A DNA stretch of 64,000 bases from Pelobates cultripes (taxonomy: Eukaryota; Chordata; Amphibia; Anura; Pelobatidae). Positions 33,588-45,540 of the stretch are shown piece by piece (the stretch's first letter is position 1; the number at the start of each line of letters is the position of its first letter). The stretch spans positions 104,265,244 to 104,329,243 of the forward strand of contig OW240913.1 in NCBI GenBank assembly GCA_933207985.1. The letters run 5' to 3'. The notes beneath the pieces are model-generated. The model searched no databases, had not been told where the DNA came from, and saw only the letters and a program-made list of their open reading frames with translations. The position numbers were made by a program, and so were the translations under genes.

Positions 33588-34594
33588 CAGGGCCGTCTTT
33601 AATAGTGACTGGACCCTGAGCATTTGCTTGGGGCCCCCTGGACCCTGTCCCCCCTCCCCAGGCATGCAATCATGTCTTCCACCTCAACGCAGTGGCGGAC
33701 CTAAAGTAGAGAGGTGCAAGAATTTTTGGGGGTCTCCCTGTTGCACGGGTGATTAAAAAAGTAGATCCCCATCTGTCGTGCAACTCCAGAAATGCATTGA
33801 CAGCTGGGGCTCTACCATTTACCCATGTTTGCAGGTCTGTATTTAGCACTAAGCAGTTTGTTTGTGTTTGAATGTAAACAGGTTTTTGTATGGAATATGT
33901 TTGTATGTGCTGTTGGCTTGATTGCAAGCATGTATTTGTGTAGTGTTGGTTTTTGAATGCAGGGGTGTATTTACATATAATTTTGGTGTGTAACACAGAC
34001 ATGTGTTTGTACACACAGATACACACACAGACATACTGACACACACACAGACATGCTGACATACAAATATACTAACACACACACAGATATACTGACACAC
34101 ACAAAGTCATACTGACACATACTGACACATAGACGTGCTGACACACACACACACACACACAGATGTACTGACACACAAAGACATACTGACACAAAAACAT
34201 ACTGACACAGACATACACTTTAAAACCAACCCTCCAGTTTCCTACCTTTCCTGCTGGTGGCTGATGGTGTTGGGAGTTGGGGTCTTGCGCTTGCGGCCAG
34301 CCCCCCTCCAATCTGCCTACTCTTCTTTCCTCTCTTTGTAGGAGGAAGTGATGCGCGGCCGTCACTTCCTCCCAGCCTGCTGCCAAAAAGCAAGGGGCCC
34401 GCTTGCGCTGTTAAAGCGCCTCAGCGTGCGACCGGGCCCCTGCTGACAGAAGCACACCGGGTGGTCCTTTGTGCATGGGCTGCCCGGCGGGCCTCTTTAG
34501 TGTGCGGATTACCGGCCAGAGGGTTAGAAATAGTTGAGGCTAGCAGTGCTCACAGTGCAGCTGGCCAGTTTGCCACGCGTCAAAGACGGCCCTG
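33588..34594. mobile_element. hAT element (inner), 1.0 kb, nested in the 33414-35216 hAT
   Basis: The ends are CAGGGCCGTCTTTAA and TCAAAGACGGCCCTG. The flanking 8-bp direct repeat is CGTATATG (33580-33587 and 34595-34602). The interior holds an ACACACAGACATACTG minisatellite (about 33990-34215) and a GC-rich part with a palindrome built on aggaagtga (34342-34377). It is non-coding. Confidence 0.93.
33990..34215. repeat. CA-rich minisatellite inside the inner hAT
   Basis: Tandem units of about 16-22 bp follow the pattern acacacagacatactgac, with variable CA runs. Apparent reading frames (Cys/Val-rich on the minus strand) result from this periodicity. Confidence 0.9.
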
Positions 34595-35274
34595 CGTATA
34601 TGAGCTATTATATTGTATATGTTCATGAGTAGTTTATGGTATTGTGTATGATACATATGAATGTGGGCTGTGTATGGGGGCTGCTTGTGGAATTGTGTGT
34701 GTGTGGATATGTCACAGTGTGTGTTTGGTAGTTTGTGGGGGCTGTTTTGGGTATTGCATTTGGGGTTGTGTGCATGTATGTGGATTGTTAGTGGTGTTTC
34801 GTTTGTGCGTATTGTGTTTATGTTTGTGTGTGGGCTGTCCGTATTATTTGTATGAGGGGAGGGTTATTCTACATTTCTGTGTATATCTAGCAGTGTGGGT
34901 GGCTTCCAGTGGGGACTAGGCCGGCCAGGTACAGGTCAAGGACAGGAGCTGCAACAGCAACTGCGAACTGCTCTACTACAGTGTGGATTCCTATTCACAA
35001 GTGCGGGGAGGAAGTAATCGGAGATCACTTCCTCTATGTGCTGCAATGCATAAACTGAGGATTGTCCTTCACCACCTTTTTGGATTAGCAGATATCTGAA
35101 ATTTTACTGGGACTCCTGATAGTCCAGAGCCTGTTTGGCTGTAGCAGCCTTGAGTGCCGTGCAAAGACACCTCGAGTGCCGTGCATGGCACTAGTGCCGT
35201 AGGTTGCCTACCCCTGGTTTAGGGGATCCCTCACAGGAGTGTGTTGAGCTTTATCACTATTACCACTGTGACCT

Positions 35275-36035
35275 TTGTATTGTTCTACAGTAAAGGAGGA
35301 GATTATATTTAAAAGAGGAGAAACTACCACAACAAGAGGACATAGTATTAAATTAGAGGGGCCAAGATTTAAAAATAATATCAGGAAGTATTACTTTACT
35401 GAGAGGGTAGTGGATGCATGGAATAGCCTTCCAGATGAAGTGGTAGAGGTTAACACAGTGAAGGAGCTTACAGGGAAACTATAGTACCTGGAAAACAAAG
35501 TCGTTTTACTGGCACTATATCTTCCCTCTCTGTCAACTGCTCGAGTCCGCCTCTGCTCCTAACAACGCCGATGTCAACCGACGGGGAAAACCTAATGTGA
35601 ATGTGTGGCAATGGCTGCGCTCACATTAGGATTTCCCCATAGGAAAACATCATTCAGTGCTTTCCTATGGGGATTCCGATTACGCTTGAAGTCCTCATAG
35701 TGTGAGGACATCCAGCGTGATTTAGGCGACCTGAAATCGCCATCAAGCCCAGAAGTCTGGTAGACAGCCACTAGAGAAGGAGTCAACCCTAGCAGCTAAT
35801 TATTGCAGTTTATGAAGGGTTAAGGGTGATAGGACTTTGCATCCAGACCACTTCAATGAGCTGAAGTGGTCTGGGTGCCTACAGTGTCCCTTTAAGCATG
35901 TGTGGAATAGCCATAAGGCTATCCTAGCTCTAAGATAAGGCCAGGAACTAATGAGAGTATTTAGAAAATTGAGCAGACTAGATGGTTCTTATCTGCCATC
36001 ACATTCTATGTTTTTATCTTTCTATGTTTCTAAAC
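35275..36035 (+). mobile_element. CR1 LINE 3' end fragment, split by a MITE
   Basis: Residues such as TTTTRGHSIKLEGPRFKNNI and KYYFTERVVDAWNSLPDEVV match the C-terminus of the CR1 at 29230-30888. The 3' sequence resumes after the MITE (gcatgtgtggaatagcc) and ends with cattctatgtttttatcttt, a CR1-type tail. The copy is strongly 5'-truncated. Confidence 0.88.
35468..35895. mobile_element. TTAA MITE inserted in CR1
   Basis: The left end is TTACAGGGAAACTATAGTAC and the right end is CAGTGTCCCTTTAA. The CR1 paralogue at 30744-30747 shows the empty site gtttaagcatg, so TTAA was the target; the left copy has since mutated to TTAC. The body carries the MITE phrases tttcctatggg and gaagtggtctgggtgcc. 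Confidence 0.9.
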
Positions 36036-36384
36036 ATTTGTATAAAAGGTTCACAATCTATAAACCTAGCAACTGTCAAAAATACGTATTGCCCAACCTA
36101 ACAGTAGAGCATAATAAACATATAATGAGTTACTTTAGAAATAGTCAAGCATCTCAAGATAAGTATAAGGATATATATTAAAATTCTTGCATGAAAAGAA
36201 TCTATACAACCATTTTAAAGCTTTTTGTTTTGGGTCAGTGGAAAAAAAATAACCAAAAGTGCATGTACATTAAGTCAAATATTGCCCACAAAATCTCTTA
36301 GAAACCTAAGATCAATGTAATCGAAGAAGAAGAAGAGTCTCTATGAAGTACGCACCTCTCTTACAAGATACATTTTTAGTCTCT

Positions 36385-36900
36385 TTAGTCTCTCTTTCTC
36401 TGTTTCTGAGGTGTTTTAATGTACAGCACATCTTGGGTCAGCAGAGACTGGAGCAACTGTCCCTGCTCAGGTGAAGTTAAAACACATAGTTTGCCTTGAT
36501 GTCTAACAAGCAGTTTTACTGGGATTCCCCATCTCTTTCTAATATCTCTATTTCTCAACTTTGCCATTATTTGTAGACACTCTCTCCTCTGCTTCAGTTT
36601 TAGGTGCCAAGTCTTGATAAGCTTTGAGAGACTTTTGTTCAGTTGGCAATGGAAAGTCATAGCATATCTTTAACATAAATTGTTTCTTGATGTAAAAAAA
36701 TGGAAACCTTACAAATATGTCTCTAGGAGCAGTTGCAGGAAGAGAAGGCGGTTTATATGTTCTCTGACATCTGTCCAATATCAGTTCCCAGTCCTCAGCT
36801 TTCGGTAAATCAGACTTAATGATAGATTTCACATATCCATGTAGATCATTCAGGCCAATTTTCTCTGAAATTCCCTAAATGAGAATAATAAGCATTCTGG
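36385..36900 (-). pseudogene. L1/Tx1 ORF1-like RNA-binding protein, frameshifted
   Basis: The upstream frame (36548-36832) reads ILDRCQRTYKPP, then PRDIFVRFPFFYIKKQFML and LKAYQDLAPKT. This matches the central RNA-binding domain layout of L1 ORF1 proteins (E/DRaHR.., then PRdii.rf..f..K). The overlapping frame (36385-36660) continues with the C-terminal domain: RWGIPVKLLVRHQGKLCVLT and SPEQGQLLQSL. One frameshift near 36590 separates them. Coiled-coil-like but broken sequence extends right to about 37150. Confidence 0.75.
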
Positions 36901-37149
36901 CTCTGTTCTCCACTTTGGTGTTCTTCTCTTGGGCTGTTTTCAATTGCGAATTCACTGTTTATAGCTTCTCATCGAATCGGTCTATTTCTTCCGTTCGTTA
37001 ATTCCAACTTCACAACACAAATGTCCAAATGCGCCAGGTCATTGTGAGCAGCCCTGATCTCAATCCACTGGTCCTCATGGAGGCAAAGATACAAATGGGA
37101 GCTCTGAACGACACTCTGAATCGCTTGAGACCTCAGATGCCTGCGATCA

Positions 37150-38383
37150 GGACATGGATATTTTATTTGGGGTTATATGTACATTTTTTTAATGGAACGT
37201 TTCTTTAAAAGAAAAATCACAGAACTAGAAAAAGTATAAATTTTCTGATGACAATACCCATTTAAAAACAAGCTGCCACTTTCGAAATTTTAGCGCAACT
37301 GTGTATCTAACTAAAAGTAATTTATTTATTTTTAGGGAACAGCGTATATTGTGATTGAAACAAAGGATGCATGCATAAGTACAATCCTTAACCCAGTTAT
37401 TATAGTGATTGCATTAGGTCCATGTCCAAGCATGCTCCCAAAACATACTCATGCACACAGTAATGGATGATAAGTGCACTGCTCTAATTTTCCACTTTAT
37501 TTTCTGAACTGTTGACATTAAAAGGAAGCAGAACAGTAATTCCTGATCCATTGTTTTCTCTATGAAATGCTGCTCAGAACCCCCCAAAAAGTTCATATTT
37601 TTACTGTTTCTTTTGATCTTGTTTTCTCTATTTTCACAATTTTTCAAGCCTGTTTGATTAAAAAAAAATCATAAAAGAAAATGCTATTTGGGCTTTGAAA
37701 AACCTTTTAAAAGACAATAAAAAACAATAAATTGACTTGGCTATGCATTAAGACATCTTGGAATGTTTTCCTACAGTTCCCACTGTCTGCTTTTTTTATT
37801 TGTGCATATGCAGTAGTGCTGGGACAAGTTTAATAATACCGGCAAAATAACGTATACTTTAAGGTCTGCTAATGGGATCTAGCAAAGACTCTGAGGTCAT
37901 TGGTTATAAATCCATTCCAGTTACAGCTATAATAGTGAAGTCACATCTGGCATGATCTTCTTAATAAGTTAAATTTTGAGCATAACCCACATGCCTTAGT
38001 TCAAGGATCAAAAATGTTGTTGGTTATTAAATGTCTCCAATAAATTGCTAATTTCAAAAAGCAAAGTGGTATAGGTTAGTTCTAAGTTCTATAATTAAAC
38101 TTAGCTCAGGGCAATTTATATAATTTATTAGATAAATATTTAATTTAAATATAAATGTTACCATGGATATAATCTTCAGTAGAATTATGCTCTCATTTCC
38201 CAGCAATGTAACAGGCAAATAACAATTGGATATTGCTTTATCCATTTGCTGATAGAAATTAAACAGTTAGGATTTTCTTCTTTTAACCATGGAATCATAG
38301 GACAGCCATCTCAATACAGTCCTGTATACTCACTACCTAGCCCCGAATGTACAATTAGTGTAGTATTGAAATAAAACTCTTTC
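37150..38383. other. Intron DNA without recognised features
   Basis: AT-rich sequence. Minus-strand open frames at 37414-37647 and 38054-38245 have no recognisable motifs or splice context. Confidence 0.4.
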
Positions 38384-38845
38384 TTAAGAGAACACTATTG
38401 GATCAGGAACACAAACATGTATTCCTGACCCTATAGTGTTAAAAACAATGTCTAGTCCCCCTGAATACGCCCATGCCCTCCTAAATATCTGTAAAAACGT
38501 ACTTTTATTCCAGTCTACTTGTGCTGGCTCTGCCCATCAGAAGTAATGATTTCAGCCAATAACAATGCTTTCCAGTAGGAAAGCATTGGACTGGCTGAGA
38601 TTGTCAATTTTTGATGATGTCAGGCAAGGAGACAGGTCAAAGGGCATAGCCCTAGGAAGCACCTCTAGTGGCCGTCTGAGGAATGGCAACTGAAGTTGTC
38701 CATAGGCAGCAATGTAAACACTGCCTTTTCTCTGACTGACTGTAAGTACAGTCAGTCTCTGCAAAAACCCTGCAGGGACTGACTGTACTTACCAGAAAAA
38801 ATATCTTAAGCTGTAGTTGTTCTGGTGACTATAGTGTCCCTTTAA
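38384..38845. mobile_element. TTAA MITE (T2-like)
   Basis: The left end TTAAGAGAACACTATTGGA and right end CTATAGTGTCCCTTTAA enclose a 462-bp non-coding body. It contains aagcattggactggctgaga and agctgtagttgttctgg, shared with the MITEs at 26465 and 49718. It is in the opposite orientation to the copy at 49718. Confidence 0.82.
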
Positions 38846-38960
38846 CTATATAGTCAAGAAAAGTAAAAAAAAAAAAGGAGTCAAGAAAAGTTGAAAAGCT
38901 TCCAAATAAAAGCACAAAATCCCACAATGAGAAGCGACTTGCCAAATTAAAATGCTCCAT

Positions 38961-39040
38961 TTAACCCCTTAAGGACGCATGACATGTGTGACATGTCATG
39001 ATTCCCTTTTATTCCAGAAGTTTGGTCCTTAAGGGGTTAA
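38961..39040. mobile_element. Complete 80-bp TTAA MITE
   Basis: The ends are TTAACCCCTTAAGGAC and GTCCTTAAGGGGTTAA-type (ggtccttaaggggttaa), with acatgtgtgacatgt, itself an inverted repeat, in the middle. The termini equal those of the 2.1-kb element at 14817, of which this is probably a miniature relative. Confidence 0.88.
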
Positions 39041-39329
39041 ATATACTAACAAATATCAAGCTAAAACTGCCTGAATGAACTGAAAAAAAGCCAAAAGACT
39101 AGCACAATATTCCTTAATTGCCATCTTAAATCCTTTATCATATAATCTCATCCAGTGTAAGATGTTTTCAAATGATGAACAAGACACAAAACAATCATCC
39201 CTGTCAAACCCATCATTCAAATAGCTACCATTTGGAAAAGATAATGACATAACCTAAATTAACTGGTCTCTTTGCAATAGTTAAAAAACAAACTCATCGC
39301 TAACCATCCTCCTTCTGTGGTCAGCTGGT

Positions 39330-39560
39330 GAGGGCTACTTATTAACCAGGGAAGGATTTAGTGTCGCCCCCCAGCTCCCCTCCATTAGTGTCGTGTGGGG
39401 GCTATTATTATAAAACAAGTGGGGAGATCTAGTGTTTCCCAAGGCCCCACCAGTAGGCGGTGGGTGGGCTGGAAGGCCATTATCCACTCACAACAGTTTT
39501 GTTATTGTCCCATCCTGGGTGGCTAGGGGTCCACTAGCCATCTTCAGTGAAAATAAAATA
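39330..39560. repeat. Degenerate GC-rich repeat related to 59380-59770
   Basis: Phrases such as cgccccccagctcccc, gtgtgggggctattattata and ccaccagtaggcggtgggtg follow the pattern of the arrays at 59380-59770 and 61330-61860. Only two or three degenerate units are seen, and no ends are visible. Confidence 0.55.
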
Positions 39561-39699
39561 ATCTTAGTTGTTGCTTCAGCTCCAAAAAAGGCCACATTAA
39601 AAACCATAATACACATTACAAACATTGAAAGTAAAAAAAAAAATGAAATGTAAAAGTAAAAACCTTACACAAAAAATAGATCCATATTCGAATATGAGA

Positions 39700-41250
39700 A
39701 TAAAGGCTTTCTAAAAAGTTAAATTCCCATTAGAGCACTCCGATTGGTTGCCTTGTAAACTAACCAGGGCACTCTGACAGTCCAGTCGCACTACTCTCAA
39801 GATTTATTTGAGAACAACCCCACTTCAAAAACTTCATTTATAGTAATATGGTGGCCAATAAGCTTATTTTATTTTATATAATTTTTATAAATGGGATTTT
39901 TATAAAATCTTTTATTTGGTAGCTGACTAGCAAGCATTGGCCAGCTCCCACATGGTTAACCCTTGCAGAACTTAGGGTTTCTAACTATTTGGCTAGTGTC
40001 TGCTAGCACTACCAGTGGGCAACAGTTTTAGATTTTTTAAAGTCCAGGCCCAGATTTGAAGGATTCTGTCCAGATTTCAGCCATAACGCATCATTCAGTC
40101 AGGATTTAACCCATATTGCAGTTTTCAGTCTGGCTGAAACCTGTAACTAATTCAGGCTGGTTTGTAGCCTGATTTGTACAATTTACACATTATTAAAAAG
40201 TGTGAACATTGTCTGCATTTTTTGGTGAAAATGGCTCCGTACACAGCAGCATGGTTTTGCTTCATTACATACAGAGCCATTCAGACTGTAGTGAACAATA
40301 CTGAGGGTATGCAAGTTTGCATATTATAATATACATGAATTAAAAAACTAAATAAGTACACTGTATCACTACACTTTATGGATATTAAATGTAATTCTTA
40401 AAATAGTGACAGAATTTACAGGAAATTGTTGTGAACTAACAAGGAAAATTATAGATTTGGTGTATACGAAAGTTAGCAAAATTAAGCCTTTTCCACAAAT
40501 CTTTTATTCTCAGCTCTGTACTAAACTTTGCAATTATTTTGTCACCACACTGTACTGTTTAGTAAATAAACCCTTACGTCATAACTATGTTTAGCAAAAA
40601 GCAGGAAAAGATTACTGAATACAACAATAATACAATAAATATTGTCTTCAGAATGGAATTAATTGAGCAATCTGTGCAGCTCTCATTGTCTTATATTATC
40701 CCCATGCAGTAACATATCAACATGCGACAGTTGTGCTGATAATGTTAATATAATGGACCGAATCTATTTTGTTGAAGTGACAGCAGAAGTGGCAGCTGGC
40801 CTGCACCAGTTCATGGTTTCTACTCAATTATAATTTCCTTAGTAGTACATTTTGTGGTCCCTAAACAGTACACGGTGCCTGCTTAGAATAGCCACTGTAT
40901 AAAACACAATTATATAACTTCCAAACTTTTTCCCCAAACAAGCAAGTAATCAAATTACGCTATACATTCAGAGCAATCTCAAGTACAGAATAAAAACAGT
41001 TCTTTATAAATAAGCATGTTGGGCAGCTAGAGACTTGCATGAATTTACAGTCATGATCCATAAAGATTAAAATTTTCTAACATGGAACTCATTTACCATG
41101 TGGACAATACGTTATGAAAAGTACATGGTCTATAGCAATGTATGTATTTTCTACATTTTTGTTGCTATGAGCCCTTATGCATCACTTACCCTTAAAATAA
41201 TGTTGGCAAACGTGTCAACAGCCTAAACTAAAACTGCAGATAAATTTATA
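39700..41250. other. Intron DNA without recognised features
   Basis: No repeat ends, tandem structure or coding similarity were recognised. A short imperfect repeat of gatttaacccatattgcag and similar phrases (about 40080-40150) is the only visible structure. Confidence 0.4.
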
Positions 41251-41569
41251 TCAGAAAAAAAAGCTTAGTATGGTAAATATGACCCAAACATTCAAATAAA
41301 GGAGGCTTAAGCCAATGTTGCCCCCCCCCCCCAGTTTCCCCCATAGGGGTAGGTGGAGACTATAACCTAGTGGGGACCTAATGCGCATCATATGCCTACC
41401 CATGGGCAGTGTATGGGGATAGTAATTAAATAAACATATTATTGTCCACCACCAAAGAGAGATAATTGCATAAGAGTACACCTTTAATAATATTATCTCT
41501 CCGTACAGAAAAGTATACAATATAGCATAAAAATACATAACTTAAAAACTATACATCTGAACTTCCCGA

Positions 41570-42060
41570 AAGATGCTTCATTGAATGGCTGGGATCTGAG
41601 CGCACAATCTAGCGAAATTTCACTCAGAAAATTAACCGTTCGTTAGAATAGACAAGCCATTTGAATTAAGTTATGGACTGGTCAGCCACAAGGCGAGCCC
41701 CAAAATAGTTCCAGGTATTTGGCTACTTTTACCGGTCTTCTTTCGGGAGTTCCTGGGAACAAACCAATGAACAAATATACTAATTTACTGGCTAGTGTGG
41801 TATAAGCAGTTTGTGGGGTTGATTTCACCGAATGCCGCTCTCTTTCGATAAAAGGATCTGTTCATATGAACGGCATGGAAGTCCAGCGGTGTTCGCGAGG
41901 TTGAGTAGCCGATTATGGTTCCATGCACTCGATGACCAAACACCGCTGGGCCTTCGTGAGCAAAGATGGCCGCCACCACGTGTTCAGTTATACCCATTAA
42001 ATTAATAGAGTTTTGCAGTTTATACAATGTTGCCAGTGGTTAATTGGAGACACACGATTC
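41570..42060 (-). mobile_element. LTR fragment, minus orientation
   Basis: The phrase aaagatggccgccaccacgt (41963-41982), with the preceding ccagcggtgttcgcgag and ccgctgggccttcg, resembles 19340-19450 in the LTR-like region. The left part (atctgagcgcacaat) resembles the inverted U3 of the solo LTR at 46137 (gtgcgctcagatctgag, about 46403). Borders are not defined. Confidence 0.55.
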
Positions 42061-42284
42061 CCTTGTGTGGTCTCCCATTTGGCATTTTATTCATTTTCAC
42101 AAACAATGTATCCCAATCTTGTTCATGAAACTGGCATACGAATGTCTATGGTCTTTGCGTGAAAAGTTAAACGAATGACCCCAGTCTTTTAGATGAAAAA
42201 GTGGCTAGTTTTTCCACAAAAATACATAGATATGATGTATTTATGCCCTTCCTTTTGTGTTTTTATACCTCACTTCTAGATTGT

Positions 42285-42400
42285 AAGCTCATTCGAGCAG
42301 CGTCCTCATCATCCTAGCAGTTCTTTAAAAACTTATAATTATTGCATTTGCTGTATAAATGCCAATAATTATAATAATTATAATTAATAATAAAAAGTGA
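42285..42400. repeat. SINE-like or repeat tail with AAT-rich end
   Basis: The phrase gattgtaagctcattcgagc, then tgctgtataaatgcc and an (ATAATT)n tail, resembles tails of amphibian dispersed repeats. No promoter boxes are visible, so the class is uncertain. Confidence 0.45.
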
Positions 42401-42589
42401 GAACTAACAGAGTGGAAAAATAGGAGGAGCAGTCAAAAATCTATACACTTCCAAGCAGGATTGTTTCAGGCACTTTGATTGTAGCTATTGAGGGAGACAG
42501 CAGTGATATTGGGGGTTTTACCATTGCTGTGCCTGTGTGGAAATGGGAGGTAGTCTGTGTCATTGATCCTAGTGTGAGACTGCTTAGGC

Positions 42590-42902
42590 TTGAAGGGACA
42601 CTGTAGGCACCTTGACCACGTCAGCCCATTGAAGTGGTCTGGGTGCCAACTCCCATCACCCATAACTTGGGTCGTCTATGCATGAGGACCTCCAGTGTCG
42701 CCGGAATCCACATAGGAAAGCATTGAAAAATGTTTTCCTATGGGGAGATCCTAATGTGAGCAAAGCTGATGGGAGGAGCATTGATTCAGGTAAGTGACTG
42801 AAAGGGTTTTATCTCCTTCAGCGACGTCAGACGGGGGGCGAGAGGCAGGGGGGCACTCCAGGATTCTACAGTGCCAGGAAAACGACTAGAGAATCCCTTT
42901 AA
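42590..42902. mobile_element. TTAA MITE (T2-like), 313 bp
   Basis: The left end TTGAAGGGACACTGTAGGCAC (TTAA mutated to TTGA) and right end AGAGAATCCCTTTAA bound a body with gaagtggtctgggtgcc near the left. This is the mirror image of the right end of the element at 5847, so it is an opposite-orientation copy. It contains the typical tttcctatggggagatccta phrase. Confidence 0.82.
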
Positions 42903-43539
42903 GTTATTGTTGTTACTGCCTTATTTCTACCTGTGCCACTTACATAAACTTTGACTTGGAGATAGATATACCCAGTTTAATAGTTTAATTGATCCAGTTG
43001 ATTACTAGTTACTGCCACTGACACTTACTTTAAGTTTGATTCACTGATTTAGATTTTGAGAGCTTTTTTTTGTTAACTGTTTGTAGAAAGAAAATTATTT
43101 TTGTGAGTGTGGGTTCAGTCCAATGTTTGTTGTGCAAGTGTGCACACACTGCGCAGTGTAGACAGTGCAAAGTGCACTGTGTGTAGTGTATTGTTTGCTA
43201 AATTCAAAGACAATAATGTTACAGCTTGCTAATGTTGTGTTACTATACACAATACAAATTCATATTCCAATATATTTTAATAATGAAAACAAACCCACCT
43301 TCATAAATGTCACATAGTATTTCAAAGACTAAATTTAAGGGAAGGTAGTAGTAGTAGATCCAGTGTCCTTCAGTCTTAACACCTCTTCCTCAGCCATGTC
43401 ACTAACACTGTTATATTAACACTATCAGTATTAGGGCAATGGGATTATAATGTCCATTATGTCAGATGCGTCACCCATGAGGCAATTATTTTTGTCAGCC
43501 ATTTTTGGCAGTATTTGGTGAGTCAAAATCTACAATAGC

Positions 43540-43860
43540 AGAAGAATCTGCTACAAAGAAGACACCGGCCTCCTGACATTGCAGTTCCTTCTACCACAGC
43601 TAGTTCCACTGTTTTACATTCTTGTAGCTTTCCCCCACAAGAAGCAACTAAGAGGGAGCTCAGCAGAAATTTGTGAGCACCATCAGAGCCACTCTTTACT
43701 GAAGAGGTAGAGCAGAGTGCCAAAGTGGTGTCCCCAATGTCTGGTCTTGGTGGTGGGGATGAATCTGATGATGATAATTCCCTGATCACTGCAGATATAA
43801 CGCTTTTACCTCTAAGCCAGGAGATTAAGACTACCAGTATTATGAGCCAGTGGAATTAGA
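43540..43860 (+). pseudogene. Decayed reading frame of unknown origin, acidic C-terminal part
   Basis: One plus-strand frame reads, with a single stop, through RPPDIAVPSTTASSTVLHSC, EPLFTEEVEQSAKVVSPMSG and GGGDESDDDNSLITADITLL. The composition (Ser/Thr/Pro then acidic) looks like a protein linker rather than random DNA. It could be a relic of a transposase or of a host retrocopy. No family is recognised. An ACC/ATC-rich low-complexity run follows at 44010-44150. Confidence 0.35.
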
Positions 43861-44199
43861 ACAGAACAGCGGGGAGATTTCAGGCAGCAGCCCATTATAT
43901 TCTCTAGTAGGTAGACTGCACTCACCTCCTGCACCTTCTCCACCTTTTCCAACTCAATATGTTTTTGAATTGAATAATCCAAGAGAAACATTTGTGATAT
44001 CAGCTGTGCCTGCTACAACAAGCACAAATACCTCAACCACTAACAAAGTTACCATCACCAACACCAGCACTTCCACCACCTCTGCCACCAATACCACCAC
44101 CATCAACATCACCAATATCAGCAATATTTACATTAGTATTAATTATCGTCCAAATACTAGATGTACAGGCTAGTTTTGTACAGCTTTTACTGCCACTGA

Positions 44200-45540
44200 T
44201 ACATATCTACTTGCATCTTCAGGAGCAGCAGATGTTTTTTACAACTACCAATATTTTTAGGCAGAGCAACGGGGGTGGTGAGAAAAGAGCCAGTAGTCGA
44301 TAGAGACAGATTGGACAGGTACAGGAACAGTAGGGCCCCTCATCATTCCATGAATTAAAAAAAAAAAAATCCTAAATAATTCTAAAATGTGATGGTGGTG
44401 CTGGTTGTTGTAATGTTGCTAAATGACTTTCATTGCAGAGGTTTTGTTTTTCCCAGCCTGGCTGAGTATTGCAGTATGACAACACAAGCTACCTCTGCAG
44501 ACACGGTTGGTATAAGCTAATAGGGAATTGTTTTCCTCCACGCTGAAGGAAGGTCACTCACGCTATAGACTGGATGTTTGGCAAAGCTTTGCTCTTCTCA
44601 GGGTGGAAGAGGTGAGTGAGTCATCAATTGCCCACTCATTTTTTTCTCTTATATTTTGATGGCTCACAACATTAGTCTTTTTTTGAATAATGTCATAAAG
44701 TGACATATCATTAGAAAGACAATTTCAAGCAGAACGTATGTTGAATTGCTTTTACTCTATCCAACATTATAACCAAATAACCAGAAAAAGAAAACACAAC
44801 TGCCTTATGTAACATGAAGTAGATTTCCGTAACTCAAAACCGACTAATGAGACTGATTCAGGTGTCATTATCACACAGCATGGTACCAAGAAGGTGTTCG
44901 TATGAGTCAGTTCTCATATCCGTGTAGAGCTAATAATAGGACTTCTGTTCAGTTGTGTGAATGTTTCCAAGTTGGCCACTGATTTGTTGGTCACAGATTT
45001 TTTTCCATAAGTTACAAGGCTGCATAACTTAGTAAGATGGCAGAAAAATTAGATCTTAAAATGTGGTCACTGCAGTGCCAAAAAAACTAGAATCGTAATA
45101 GCTTGCAGAATGCAGAAAGTGTGTAAAGACTACTAAGATTCAGTCAGCAGAAACATAAGGCAATTAAACTAGATACAACACTATGTACAACTTTAGTAGA
45201 AAGGGCACACTTATGAAGCTTTATTTTGACAATCATTATTTTCATTTTCAGATTTATTTTTTTAGCAATATGAAAATACAAAACAAGTTACACACAAATA
45301 ACAACAACAGCATTAACAAATAACAAATAACAGCATTCACACTTTGGAAACTCGTGTGTTTGTTTACAAGTCAACCCTTTCTTCTAAGTTGCACATTGTA
45401 TTGTATTTGTGTTTGATTGCCCAAAGAAAGTAATCTGAGTCAATTATACGTGGAATGTCACAATGTGGTTTGACAATGTGCTAGAACTTTTAGACGCAGA
45501 CTCAAAGTCTTTGGTTTAAATTGTAGAATTTCGAGGAAAA
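44200..45540. other. Intron DNA, possibly 5' part of the Tc1 relic
   Basis: No coding similarity is clear. The sequence leads into the Tc1 transposase relic at about 45540, so parts may be its non-coding or N-terminal region, but inverted termini were not found. Confidence 0.35.

Larger units (their letters stand above)
33414..35216. mobile_element. hAT element (outer), 1.8 kb, with 8-bp target duplication
   Basis: The ends are CAGGGGTAGGCAACC and its inverted partner GGTTGCCTACCCCTG. They are flanked by a perfect 8-bp direct repeat GTTTAGGG (33406-33413 and 35217-35224). CAGGGGT-type ends and 8-bp duplications are hAT hallmarks. There is no transposase. The phrase gtgccgtgcatggcactagtgccg near the right end pairs with agcactgtgccgatat near the left. 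A second hAT is nested inside. Confidence 0.93.

Noticed and set aside
34644..34919. Cys/Val/Gly-rich frame on the plus strand
   Set aside because: It comes from TG-rich low-complexity sequence between the inner and outer hAT ends.
43984..44173. Thr/Asn/Ile-rich frame as a secreted or mucin-like protein
   Set aside because: It is an ACC/ATC-rich low-complexity run without start, splice or signal-peptide support.
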